From NCBI RefSeq assembly GCF_008831285.2, contig NC_045138.2, positions 36,509,115 through 36,573,114 of the forward strand: a stretch of DNA of 64,000 nt, given 5' to 3'. A model generated the notes under the pieces. The model worked only from the letters and a program-made list of their open reading frames with translations, had not been told where the DNA came from and ran no database searches. Of this stretch, positions 40,001 to 49,905 are shown piece after piece (the first letter of the stretch is position 1; every line of letters starts with the position of its first letter). This DNA is from Nymphaea colorata. Taxonomy: Eukaryota > Streptophyta > Magnoliopsida > Nymphaeales > Nymphaeaceae. A program made the translations under genes and the position numbers.

Positions 40001-40871
40001 AAAACTAACATGAATATCCATATGCCTTCTGCAGTTTGCGCTTGTTGTAATCAGTTTCATGTGCCACCATATAGCTCTCCTTGAAGGTATTCAAGTGAGA
40101 GACTTTGATAGTTCGATACAATCTCAAGAATATATTAAGGGAAATTACCAACCTGGGGCCCTAACAACTTGTATATCTATTTCTGATATTGGTTCAGTAC
40201 TTCCAAGTAGTACATACAGAAAATCAAAGCCTAGAAGATAACAAGTGGTAGCACTTCTATATGGTATTCAAGTATGAGATCATTTAATTAAGACTTAGAT
40301 GCAATAATGTTTGCCATGAAGAACATACAAGAGATTGCTTGCATAACCAAGGACAATCATCATGAATGTCCACATGCCTTCTCCAGTGTGTGCTCACTGT
40401 TGCACCATATGGCTCTCCTTTAAACACCTTACTACATGCTGTAATATTTTCTCTCTTTTTTTATACTTTTCCCTCAATAAACTTTCTAGTAGGATATGAT
40501 CGCAATAGTGACTGAAGGGTGTTAAAATATAAATCCTTCACCAGCACGTTGAAAAGGAGTCTCTTAGGATTCCACCTCCTTGTAGAATGTGTTAAAATAT
40601 TTAATGTCCTTGTAACATGTGAACAGTCTCCTAGGATTCTATGTTATAGTTAATATCCTTGTTATATGGGAAGTCTCCTAGGATTCTATGTTGTAGTTAA
40701 TATCTTTGTAATATGTGAAGTCTCTTAGGTTTCTATGATGTAATTAATGTCCTTGGAGCTTGTGAAATCTCCTAGGATTCTACGATTGGAGACTCTTAGA
40801 ATTCTGAAAATGAGATTATAAATAGAGGCCGTGCAAACCATTTTGGCTACGGCTTCTTCTCCTCAGTTTCT

Positions 40872-40926
<55 letters not shown>

Positions 40927-43900
40927 CCTGCGTGAGTGCTGCTTTCGGGTTACAGATATTGGTGCTACATTTCTATCATGGTATCAGAGCGCCAGGTTAC
41001 GTTATCTCTACCAAACGAAATGCCCAAACAGGTCTGATCTGGTTAGAACTCTTTTCTCATCTTGTCTCTATCCTGAATTTACTTTTCTCTTGCGCAATTC
41101 TTGTTCCTTTTTCTTCTTGCTTACCAAGGACACATCTTGTTATATCGTGTCTTCTTTCCCTCTCATCTTCTACCTATATACCATTCCTTTCTGCTGTCAT
41201 GGAAAACCTTTCGCATTCTGGCATGTCCTCAAGTTTTCTTCCTCACCTTATTACCGAAAAACTCAACCATGAGAATTATCTGATCTGGAAAAGGCAAATC
41301 ATGCCTTTCATAAGAAGTCAAGGCCTCTTTGGACATCTCGATGGTTCAACAAAGGCTCCACCAATATCCGTCTTACAGGAAATAAAAAATGAGGCAGGAG
41401 AAGTTATTGCTGTTCATGAAGACAACAATCCTGAACATGCTATGTGGATGAGACGTGATCAAAGTCTGGTTGCGTATATTTTGTCCACTTTATCTCAACA
41501 AGTGTTACTTTCAGTTTCTGATGATTGTACTGCAGAAGAATTATGGGAAACCCTTGCTGATACCTTTTCCCAAATATCAGAAGCTCGAATTATGTACTTA
41601 AAGAAAGAATTTCAGAATTTGAGCAAAGGTTCAACGTTTATCATGGATTATTTGGGGCGTATTAAGGCCGTCGCAGACCAACTTGCTGCCTCAGGAAATA
41701 ACATTTCTGATAAGGAAAAGGTGCAGCAAACCTTGAATGGACTTGGGCATGATTATCATGCTTTTATTATAGCTCTTGAGGTCCTTCCTGTTCTGCCTTC
41801 CTTCAACGAACTACAAGGTAAACTTCTCCAACATGAAATGAATATGAAAAGAGTCATTGAAAGGACTGATCAAGGGAACTCCCAAAATGTGTTGGCTATG
41901 AATGTAAAGTTTGGTAAGAGCCATGGGAACTCCAACCATGGTGGTCGTGGCATTCTACCAACACCACATAACCAAGGTATGTCTCCTTTGGATACTTCAA
42001 GAAAAATACCAATTTGTTTTCAGTGCAACAAGAAAGGACACATGAAAGCACAATGTTGGTTTAATCCTCAAAATAAAAACAAAGGGGTAAGACATGATTA
42101 TAAACAAGGAGGACAAAGTTCTAAATCCACCGCTGAAGATATGCAACAGCTATTGATGGCCGCATTCTCAAAGATGACTATAAAACAAAATGAGCAGGGA
42201 GAATGGTTCTTGGATTCAGGTGCAGCTACCCATGTGACAGGAAATGCAGGTAAATTGACTAACTTATCCCCTCATTACGGTAGAAGTTGCATTATAACAG
42301 GTGATGGAAAATCTCATCCTATTACACATATTGGAAATGCACATATTCCATTGTCATCCTCGTCTCTATCACTGTCTAATGTTGTTCTTGCTCCCAATAT
42401 AAAAAAGAACATCATATCCATTTCTAAACTCATTGATGATACAAGCTCTTCTGTTGAATTCACACCTGATACAAGCTCTTCTGTTGAATTCACACCTTCT
42501 TCTGTCTATGTCAAGGACCTCCAAACGAAGAAAATGTTCGCTAGAGGGGAGCGTCAAGGGAATATGTACGTCCTCAAGGAATGTCTACCCAAGGATTCAT
42601 CCACTTTTGATATAGGATTGAAGACATTTTCTCTTTCTCATAATGCATCATCAGTGCCAAGTTCTTGTCATTTTCAATCAAAAGTAAGGGGCCCTAACCA
42701 ATTTTTGGAGTCTGATTTGTGGCATAGTCGGCTAGGACACTGTGGTCGACATTTCATTGAAAAACTTGTCACAGATAGTCTCATTCCAAGATCAAGTTTA
42801 CCTCTTACTTCAAGTGTCAAAAAATGTTCAAGTTGTGGACTTTGTAAGAGTCATGTTTTACCTTTCCATAATATAAATCAAAGGGCTTCCAAACCTTTTG
42901 AAACTATTTTTTCTGATGTATGGGGGCCAGCCCCTATTGATTCCATGTCTGGGTCAAGATATTATGTCTTATTCATTGACTCTTACTCACGTTTCACCTG
43001 GATTTACTTCATGAAACACAAATCAGAAGTACCTCACATATTTCGAAACTTCTATGCCATGATTCAAACTAAATTTTCATCCAATGTGGTGCATTTTCAA
43101 TGTGATGGAGGGGGAGAATATTCCTCGCTTGATTTTATTGAATTTCTACGTGAAAAAGGGATAACTAGACAAATTTCCTGCCCTTACACACCACAACAAA
43201 ATGGTGTAGTTGAGCGGAAACATCGACATATAGTTGAAAGCGCTATGAGCATGATGCATGATACTAATGTGCCCATTTCCTTGTGGACTGAAGCCTTCCA
43301 TACTGCTGTATACATAATAAATTGTTTGCCTATGACACTCTTGATGTCTAAATCGCCATATTTTACACTCTTAGGCAAACAACCTGATTACAAGAACTTG
43401 AAGGTTTTTGGTTGTGTATGCTATGTTCACGTTGATGCTGCCTTGAGGAACAAGTTTCAAGACAAAGCTATTCAATGTAGATTCGTTGGATATGCTGATG
43501 AATATAAAGGTTTTCGATGCTATGATCCAACAACTAAACGTATCAAAACTTCAAGAAATGTCATTTTTGATGAACATAGTTTTGATAATACAAATGAAAT
43601 GCCTATGACCATTGAATCTTATGATCCCTGGACCAGTACACAGTTATTCAATGCAGATCCTGTTATAGAAAATGATGTGCCTCAAAGTGAAGATTCAGAG
43701 AGAGCAATACAACCGTCGGATATGGCTCAAAGTGAAAATCAAGAAGATCCAACACAGTCATCAAGTCATCACGAAAACAATAATGAACAGAGCAACGATG
43801 CACATCGGTATTCGGGTCTTATCTACAGTCGACGACTAAGGGACAGAGATTCTCACAGTGAAGAAGACAACATGCCCCACCTTAGAAGATCCCAACGCAT

Positions 43901-45891
43901 TCGTCATCCCATTCACAGGTGGGTTAGCTATGATTCTTTATCACTTGATTTTCAGTTATTCATGGCAAAAGTTGGCAAGGAGGAAGAACCTACTTCATTT
44001 GATCAAGCATCAAAATCACATCATTGGAGAAAAGCTATGAAAGAAGAAATGGATGCCTTGCATGAATGTGGAACATGGGAGATCGTTCCGAGGCCACACG
44101 AAAAGAACGTAGTGGGCTCCAAATGGGTATACAAAATTAAATACAAACCTGACGGCAGCATAGAAAGACACAAAGCAAGGTTAGTAGCAAAAGGGTTTAC
44201 ACAACAATATGGAGAAGATTATGATGAGACATTCAGCCCTGTGATCAAAATGGGAACAATTCGCGTGATTATATCATTGGCAGTTGAATATGGATGGAGA
44301 CTACATCAAATGGACGTGAAGAATGCTTTTCTTCATGGTGATTTAAGGGAGGAAGTATATATGGAACAACCTCTAGGATACACGAAAGGAGACTCTCATG
44401 CATGGGTTTGCAAACTAAGAAAATCTATTTATGGACTTAAACAGGCCTCACGTTCGTGGTTTGACAGTTTCTCTTGCAAGATTCAAGAATGTGGTTTTCG
44501 GAGATGTCCTCTAGATCACTCTCTTTTCATTTATCGAAAGGAAAACATATTTACTTTACTTCTTATATATGTTGATGATATTGTTATCACAGGCAATTCA
44601 GAAAAACACATAGAAGAAGCTAAAGTTTTGATGATGCAAAACTTCAAAATGAAAGAGCTTGGTGATTTACGATTCTTTCTTGGAGTGGAGATTGATAGGC
44701 ACAATAATCGCCTCACATTGACACAACAGAAATACACGTTGGATTTGTTGAAAAAGTCAGGTATGTCTGATTGTAAGCCTGTTGGAACTCCTAGTGTTCT
44801 AAATCAAAGACTAAGTGCTCAAGATGGGGAGTTATATGAAGATCCTACGCAATATCGAAGTATTGTTGGGGCACTTCAATATCTTACATTTACTAGACCA
44901 GATATTATATATGCTGTGAATCAAGTATCCCAATTTATGCATGCACCTAGAGATACTCACATGGATGCTGTCAAAAGAATATTAAGATATCTTAAAGGGA
45001 CAGCAGGAGATGGCTTAGTTTATGGTAAGAGTGAAAATATAACTACTGGACATCAACTTATGACATTCACAGATGCAGATTGGGCTGGAGATCCCGATCA
45101 AAGAAAGTCCATTTCTGGTTTTTGTATTTTCATTGGACGTAATCTTGTGTTTTGGAGTTGTCGAAAGCAAAAGGCAGTAGCAAGATCCAGCACTGAAGCT
45201 GAATACAGATGCATGGCTGCAGGTACTGCTGAAGTTACATGGGTTAGACATTTGCTAGAAGACATTGGAGAAAAGATTAAAACATCAATGTTAATGTGCG
45301 ATAATCAAAGTGCTATTAACATTGCCTTTAATCCCGTACAACATGGTCGAACAAAGCACATTGAGATTGATCAACACTTTGTTAGACAAAAGGTGGAAGA
45401 CAAGGAAATTCAGCCTATTTATGTTCGTACAGATGAACAAGTTGCAGACTTATTTACAAAAGGATTAACAAAGGAACGATTCTGGTTTCTAAAAGGCAAG
45501 TTGTACATGGTGCAAAACCATGCACAACTTGAGGGAGGGTGTTAAAATATAAATCCTTCACCAGCACGTTGAAGAGGAGTCTCTTAGGATTCCACCTCCT
45601 TGTAGAATGTGTTAAAATATTTAATGTCCTTGTAACATGTGAACAGTCTCCTAGGATTCTATGTTATAGTTAATATCCTTGTTATATGGGAAGTCTCCTA
45701 GGATTCTATGTTGTAGTTAATATCCTTGTAATATGTGAAGTCTCTTAGGCTTCTATGATGTAATTAATGTCCTTGGAGCTTGTGAAATCTCCTAGGATTC
45801 TACGATTGGAGACTCTTAGAATTCTGAAAATGAGATTATAAATAGAGGCCGTGCAAACCATTTTGGCTACGGCTTCTTCTCCTCAGTTTCT

Positions 45892-45956
<65 letters not shown>

Positions 45957-47734
45957 TGCGTGAGTGCTGTTTTCGGGTTACAGATATTGGTGCTACATTT
46001 CTATCAAAGGGCTCTTAGCAAAGGCCCTATGACATAGAAATCATTAATCCTCCGTTTGTTCACAACTACAAACCCAACTATTTCGAGCATGTTGATTTGA
46101 AAATGAGCACATTAAAATTGTTAAAACAAGTCGTAAGTATTATTTTGTTTGAATAAATTAGGGGCAAACCCCAGAAGGCATTCTCTTGAAGATCTTTAAC
46201 AAATAACAGGTCCCACGGACAATCCAAATGATGTTTTGTGAAACTTAACCACATCTTTGTTCCATTATTCAAAAGAAAGAGGAAACAGTAAGACACATTG
46301 ATGCAGAAGTCTACGTTTCAGACCACAGAATAAAAGTACAGATAAGACAGGAAAGTGGTACTTCTAGTGAAAAAAGAATTACCTGCAAGGCCTTTTTATA
46401 AAATTTGCGATTGCGAAGATATGCCATGACCATTAAAAGAACATCTCGGGTCACAGCATTACCTCCTTCAACCCACTTACTAATTGCGCCCTTAATTGAT
46501 TGAACTGGAGCCTGAATGATAATCTGAGTCAGTGGGAAACTAGTCTTTTCTGGGAACTCCTTCACTTTGTCACTAAAATCAACCTCATGATCCGAGATGT
46601 CAATTTCTGCATGTTCCCCGGTGATGTCCTCAGCTGAATCATCTTCTTCTGATAGCTCAGGCTCAGACACCAAATCGTCAGCTTCGTTCGCTGCCACACA
46701 TTTAGTCCCCTCCACATTCCCAGGAGACTCAAGCTCAGAAAATGCGTCCTCTTGGCCTTCTTCATTTCCATCAGCCTCTGACCCGGTCTGGAAAGAAAGC
46801 CATCTATGACCCACTAAGAATCTGGTGTATAAAAGGCAATCAGATAACCTCTTCGGAAAAGGGCTATCAGCAACCACGATGGGACCATTTTCATGCCTAC
46901 TTAGGCACTGAACAGTGCCACTGCCATTGCTTAAACCCTCCCATTTAACAGAAATGCTTCTAGCAGCAAGTATCTGGTACCCAAGTCCCCTGGCACAAAG
47001 ATGAGCAAATTAATCAGTATAAATTCTATAATTATTTCTGCTCCACAAATAAAAAGTCCAAGAACCGTACCAGCATGCCTAGAATGGCAACAAAATCACA
47101 TGGAAAATATGTAAACATGAAGAATTAAACAGAAACATGGACAAAGATAAAAAGAAAACATATATAAGGTATAACCATTTTCAACGATAAGCGGGGTCGG
47201 GTAGACCCTCACTGCGCATTAGTTGATCAAAACAGTATATAGCATCATTCATACAAGAAAAAGAACCCTATGTGCAGTCAACAACATGGCTAGGTGTCCG
47301 GCCCCCAATCCAGGGGTTTGTCCTTCCAACATCTACCATTAGATGTCTGAGCAATCTTACAAATCGCTTGTGCTACACTGTGCGGAGCTCCACTAACAGA
47401 AACCACTTCTACACCGCAAACAATGTATCGGAATAAATTGTTGATGCACGACGAGAGATCGAAGGGACACGCAAATCTCAATTCAAATTAGCGAAACAAC
47501 CGGGAAAGCTAAGTTGATCATATACAGCAACGAAGAAAAATACTAACAAATGAACACAAACAAGAGCAGACACAGGAAATGAACTAAGATCATTTCAACG
47601 TAAAGATTGAAATTTTAGAATAATAGAAGCCGAAGCATGTTCTGTACGCGCGCGGCGGGTGTGAATGTGTGAGTCAGAGAGAAAGTGTGAGACCTGAGAA
47701 GGCTGGTGTTGGTAGCTCTGCGAACTGCCCACAT
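37014..47734 (-). CDS. PPR protein, PPR596-like, copy B, 631 aa, three exons
   Basis: Exons read on the minus strand: 47734-47694, 46989-46383 and 38261-37014; all junctions GT-AG. It has the same architecture as copy A: MWAVRRATN start, acidic stretch (SEEDDSAEDITGEH), then LSEWLEASG and about ten P-type PPR motifs. There is no stop or frameshift in any exon, so both copies look functional. Differences cluster in the N-terminal acidic part and at scattered helix positions. Intron 2 (38262-46382) has grown to 8.1 kb through a complete copia element in the opposite orientation to the gene. Splicing of such an intron is plausible in plants, but expression should be tested. The role is inferred from the family: mitochondrial RNA metabolism. 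Confidence 0.9.
39784..40440. repeat. About 345-base tandem duplication in PPR-B intron 2
   Basis: Copy 1 (about 39784-40125) and copy 2 (about 40126-40440) share CAAGAATATATTAA, GAAATTACCAACCTGGGGCC, AAAGC(C)TAGAAGAT and the closing CACCATATNGCTCTCCTT block. Copy A of the gene has a single equivalent (about 32330-32580), so the duplication occurred only in unit B. Confidence 0.8.
40515..40519. other. Target-site duplication, left (AAGGG)
   Basis: The five bases AAGGG directly precede the 5' LTR and are repeated exactly at 46007-46011 after the 3' LTR. This is the expected length for a Ty1/copia integrase. Confidence 0.95.
40626..40790 (+). promoter_or_regulatory. Tandem 47-base units in LTR U3, about 3.5 copies
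   Basis: Units begin near 40626, 40673 and 40720, with a partial unit near 40767; a diverged one may precede them. Each starts with TCTC(C/T)TAGG(A/T)TTCTA, usually containing the palindrome CCTAGG, and ends in a TGTGAA-type motif. The array sits just upstream of the TATA box and is kept in the 3' LTR (about 45646-45810), so it may act as a promoter or enhancer repeat. Confidence 0.8.
40817..40824 (+). promoter_or_regulatory. LTR TATA box
   Basis: TATAAATA followed by GAGG, repeated in the 3' LTR at 45837-45844. The position in the middle of the LTR fits the U3/R boundary. Confidence 0.75.
40874..40921. repeat. (CT)n microsatellite in 5' LTR
   Basis: A run of about 23 CT units lies in the presumed R/leader part of the LTR. 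The 3' LTR copy (about 45894-45952) is longer, which is the main length difference between the LTRs. Confidence 0.95.
40979..40990 (+). other. Primer-binding site
   Basis: TGGTATCAGAGC directly follows the 5' LTR. It is the standard plant copia site, complementary to the 3' part of initiator tRNA-Met. Confidence 0.93.
41199..45545 (+). CDS. Ty1/copia gag-pol polyprotein, 1448 aa, intact
   Basis: One frame with no stop from ATG 41199 to TAA 45543-45545; the stop lies inside the 3' LTR. The frame is open upstream to 40932, but MENLSHSG at 41199 is the likely start, since it precedes the gag motif LNHENYLIWKRQI. Features: zinc knuckle C273-X2-C-X4-H-X4-C286; protease DSG at 339-341; integrase zinc-binding part from H509; catalytic D573, D636, E672 (DD35E spacing); reverse transcriptase with YVDD at 1124-1127; RNase H with FTDADW around D1292 and the SSTEAEY motif. 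All catalytic residues are present. An in-frame 30-base duplication lies between protease and integrase (42438-42497). This is an endogenous retroelement, not a host gene. Confidence 0.96.
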   Translation: MENLSHSGMSSSFLPHLITEKLNHENYLIWKRQIMPFIRSQGLFGHLDGSTKAPPISVLQEIKNEAGEVIAVHEDNNPEHAMWMRRDQSLVAYILSTLSQQVLLSVSDDCTAEELWETLADTFSQISEARIMYLKKEFQNLSKGSTFIMDYLGRIKAVADQLAASGNNISDKEKVQQTLNGLGHDYHAFIIALEVLPVLPSFNELQGKLLQHEMNMKRVIERTDQGNSQNVLAMNVKFGKSHGNSNHGGRGILPTPHNQGMSPLDTSRKIPICFQCNKKGHMKAQCWFNPQNKNKGVRHDYKQGGQSSKSTAEDMQQLLMAAFSKMTIKQNEQGEWFLDSGAATHVTGNAGKLTNLSPHYGRSCIITGDGKSHPITHIGNAHIPLSSSSLSLSNVVLAPNIKKNIISISKLIDDTSSSVEFTPDTSSSVEFTPSSVYVKDLQTKKMFARGERQGNMYVLKECLPKDSSTFDIGLKTFSLSHNASSVPSSCHFQSKVRGPNQFLESDLWHSRLGHCGRHFIEKLVTDSLIPRSSLPLTSSVKKCSSCGLCKSHVLPFHNINQRASKPFETIFSDVWGPAPIDSMSGSRYYVLFIDSYSRFTWIYFMKHKSEVPHIFRNFYAMIQTKFSSNVVHFQCDGGGEYSSLDFIEFLREKGITRQISCPYTPQQNGVVERKHRHIVESAMSMMHDTNVPISLWTEAFHTAVYIINCLPMTLLMSKSPYFTLLGKQPDYKNLKVFGCVCYVHVDAALRNKFQDKAIQCRFVGYADEYKGFRCYDPTTKRIKTSRNVIFDEHSFDNTNEMPMTIESYDPWTSTQLFNADPVIENDVPQSEDSERAIQPSDMAQSENQEDPTQSSSHHENNNEQSNDAHRYSGLIYSRRLRDRDSHSEEDNMPHLRRSQRIRHPIHRWVSYDSLSLDFQLFMAKVGKEEEPTSFDQASKSHHWRKAMKEEMDALHECGTWEIVPRPHEKNVVGSKWVYKIKYKPDGSIERHKARLVAKGFTQQYGEDYDETFSPVIKMGTIRVIISLAVEYGWRLHQMDVKNAFLHGDLREEVYMEQPLGYTKGDSHAWVCKLRKSIYGLKQASRSWFDSFSCKIQECGFRRCPLDHSLFIYRKENIFTLLLIYVDDIVITGNSEKHIEEAKVLMMQNFKMKELGDLRFFLGVEIDRHNNRLTLTQQKYTLDLLKKSGMSDCKPVGTPSVLNQRLSAQDGELYEDPTQYRSIVGALQYLTFTRPDIIYAVNQVSQFMHAPRDTHMDAVKRILRYLKGTAGDGLVYGKSENITTGHQLMTFTDADWAGDPDQRKSISGFCIFIGRNLVFWSCRKQKAVARSSTEAEYRCMAAGTAEVTWVRHLLEDIGEKIKTSMLMCDNQSAINIAFNPVQHGRTKHIEIDQHFVRQKVEDKEIQPIYVRTDEQVADLFTKGLTKERFWFLKGKLYMVQNHAQLEGGC
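42438..42497 (+). repeat. In-frame 30-base perfect duplication in the polyprotein
   Basis: GATACAAGCTCTTCTGTTGA followed by ATTCACACCT occurs twice in a row (42438-42467, 42468-42497). It adds ten residues of the DTSSSVEFTP type at the protease-integrase boundary and keeps the frame open. Confidence 0.97.
45531..45539 (+). other. Polypurine tract
   Basis: GAGGGAGGG lies immediately before the 3' LTR, the expected primer site for plus-strand synthesis. Confidence 0.9.
45540..46006 (+). repeat. 3' LTR, 467 bases
   Basis: Nearly identical to the 5' LTR, with TG...CA ends. Visible substitutions: AAAAGG/AAGAGG, ATCTTTG/ATCCTTG, TAGGTTTC/TAGGCTTC and GCTGCTTT/GCTGTTTT, plus a longer CT run. Followed by the AAGGG target duplication. 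Confidence 0.95.
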
Positions 47735-49764
47735 GGAGGAGATGAGATGCCCACGCCCGCCGCTTGACCTTAAACGAACAGTGTAGCGTTCGCCGAAGTG
47801 TCTGATCTCTAGGGAAGGGCAACGTAGAACCCGAGCTGAACCCCCTCTCTCTCTACTTCCACTTGGGCGAGCCTAAGCCGTCGGGCTTGAGAACCGGATC
47901 GTTCATCTCGTTTCTTCCTGCGCTCAACTAGACAGTTTCCGGCCAAATCGCGTCCTACGAATTCACAAGACCCTCGTTCTAGTTTAGAAAAAAAAAAAAC
48001 GGTTGTGATTTTCCTAAGCTTGATCACAGGAGAAAGAAAAATCAATTTCAGTTTCCAAGTGAATGCTTTCATCTGTGCATGAAAAGATTCACCGGTTTCG
48101 GTTTGTTACCTAAGCTGATTTTAACAACATCCTTCCTGTTTTCTTTGGAAGAAAAGAAGCACCCAACTTGTTTTCCAAAAAAAGAAATTGGAGAATTGGC
48201 TGAACCAAATCGAGTCAGGACTGCCGTTTCATTTGGAAATTTCTAAAATTTAAATTCTCTAAACAATCCAGATACCAATAGTAAATTCATTTTGGTAAAG
48301 TTGTCAAAGAAAGTAAAAATGATTTATAACGCTCAAGCAGTTGAAAAAAACCATTTGTTTGTGGATGCCTACAATGAATAAAAAATGCAATGTAACTAAG
48401 AAAATCTAGATGATATAGACGGGTTCATCACCTGAATCATTTTGTCATCAATTAACCACATTCCGGTAATCTAGAAAAGGCAGCCTTTTTTTTTTTTAAC
48501 GAAAGCTATATTTTTTGTTTGAAAATATGATTTGAAGATACTCAATCTTAGATAAAATTGGTCAGATGTATGTAATGATGTAAAGAGATTCGAAATTTCC
48601 CTCTCGCGAACTTGCCTATAAGCATATAGAACGAATTTAAAGCGTTCAACCGAACAAAGTGTCTCTAGTCAGAAAATTTACAAGATATATTGTGCCAACT
48701 TACTTATCAAAAAAAAAAAAATGACAATATTTTTCTTTTGAAAAAGTAATTTCGTACAACACCTATTGAACTTAAATGAATGGTTCAGAATGAGTCCAAA
48801 TAATTTTCATATATATAGTTCACAACGATAAGATGTTCCAGTCACCCAACGTCCCTCGGGTCTTGCTGCTCTCACCATTATCGAAACACAAGATGATGAC
48901 TCATGGTTTCGGGACAGATAACTTCAGATCCCAGGTATTCTCTCAACTATTTCATCACATCCGAACATTAAAAAGGCTCGCTGTTGGAGTGGCGGAGCAC
49001 TTACAGGCTGATGTGGACAATTACGCACACCATCCACAGAATTACCTTATTTACATATTGGTATATTATTATTTTTTACTTATTTATATACGAGTGCTCC
49101 TTGAAGTTTAAATTTTAGAACGTCCAAAGCCTTCTTGTGGTTCCTGATATAAAAAAGAATCTCATTTAAATTAATAAACTTACTGTGATGATAATGTTAT
49201 GGTGGACCATTATGTAATTAAGGACAATAAAGTTTGGGCGACGGTAGAATGGGGCATAGACAAAGAGATCCTTACGTCTTACCCCAAGTTAATAAGGGTG
49301 TTCTCTTTTCTCTCCTGCAGCGGACAGACAGGAGACTTGACGTTTGGCATCGGCGACGCAGGGACGTAGATAGGTGGACAACTGTTCCATTTGTCTCGGC
49401 TGGACAACGTCTAATAACGGCGTTATGGGTCGTGTTTGTACTCTTACAAATGCACCTTAATGTAGGGGTAGAATTAAAATTTTCTTCAGGCACGACTGAC
49501 AGTCTAATTTTTAGATCTGAGTAGCGCCAAATTGAATTCAAATCTAAAAAATACATAACACAATTAAAAATTTTTATTTTTTTCAACGTAAATTTTATTT
49601 TTTTCATTGACCAGAATGGAGCCATGGCCTAGGCACCCCCTCCCTCTGCCCCCCCCCCCCTTCCCTCTGACCTGCTTGAATTATCGACTTTTCTCAACTT
49701 GAATGTATTTGCAGCTAGCTGGGCTTATTCATCAACTTTTATAATTTGGAAAATTGATGACGAA
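47735..49764. other. Upstream of PPR-B and duplication end
   Basis: 47735-48410 is the PPR-B promoter side and the end of unit B. Beyond this the sequence is AT-rich intergenic. Frames at 48833-49111 and 49234-49524 show no domain. A C-run at 49651-49662 within CCTCTGCCCCC-type text, and the GGAGCCATGGCCTAGGCACC motif near 49618, look like transposon-end debris. Confidence 0.5.
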
Positions 49765-49905
49765 ATGGTTTATTTACTGCTCTATGTGGACAACATAATA
49801 ATAATCACATAGCATGCTAAAAGGCCTTATCAATAAAATAACTAATGATGAATTTGCTATGAAGGATCTGAGGCATATTCATCACTTCTTGGGCACGAGC
49901 AAGAT
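49765..49905 (+). pseudogene. Decayed copia reverse transcriptase fragment
   Basis: The frame reads a YLLLYVDN-type motif (YVDD altered to YVDN), then a stop. In another frame it continues INKITNDEFAMKDLRHIHHF and LG, a common copia RT segment after the YVDD box. About 45 codons are recognisable, broken by at least one stop and a frame change. It is unrelated in detail to the intact element at 40520. Confidence 0.75.

Larger units (their letters stand above)
40520..40978 (+). repeat. 5' LTR, 459 bases
   Basis: Starts TGTTAAAATATAAATCC and ends TTTCTATCA, so it has the canonical TG...CA termini. It contains 47-base tandem units, a TATA box at 40817-40824 and a long CT repeat before the 3' part. 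The transcript should start shortly after the TATA box. Confidence 0.95.
40520..46006 (+). mobile_element. Complete Ty1/copia LTR retrotransposon, 5487 bases
   Basis: Both LTRs, primer-binding site, one open polyprotein frame, polypurine tract and a 5-base target duplication are present. Domain order is gag, protease, integrase, reverse transcriptase, RNase H, which defines Ty1/copia. The LTRs differ by about four substitutions plus CT-repeat length over ~460 bases, so insertion is recent. It lies in intron 2 of PPR copy B, transcribed against that gene. Copy A has the empty site near 32757. It appears capable of autonomous movement, by sequence alone. Confidence 0.97.
36121..48410. repeat. 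Unit B of the NDUFA6-PPR tandem duplication
   Basis: Direct copy of unit A, about 12.3 kb here because it contains the 5.49 kb copia insertion and a small internal duplication. It holds the NDUFA6 relic, PPR copy B and the upstream sequence. Alignment with unit A fades near 48400, where A-side text AAGAAAATCTAAGAT (near 36077) matches AAGAAAATCTAGAT (near 48398). Confidence 0.9.

Noticed and set aside
40932-41198. N-terminal extension of the copia polyprotein
   Set aside because: The frame is open but lies in the LTR, PBS and leader. The gag homology starts after ATG 41199.
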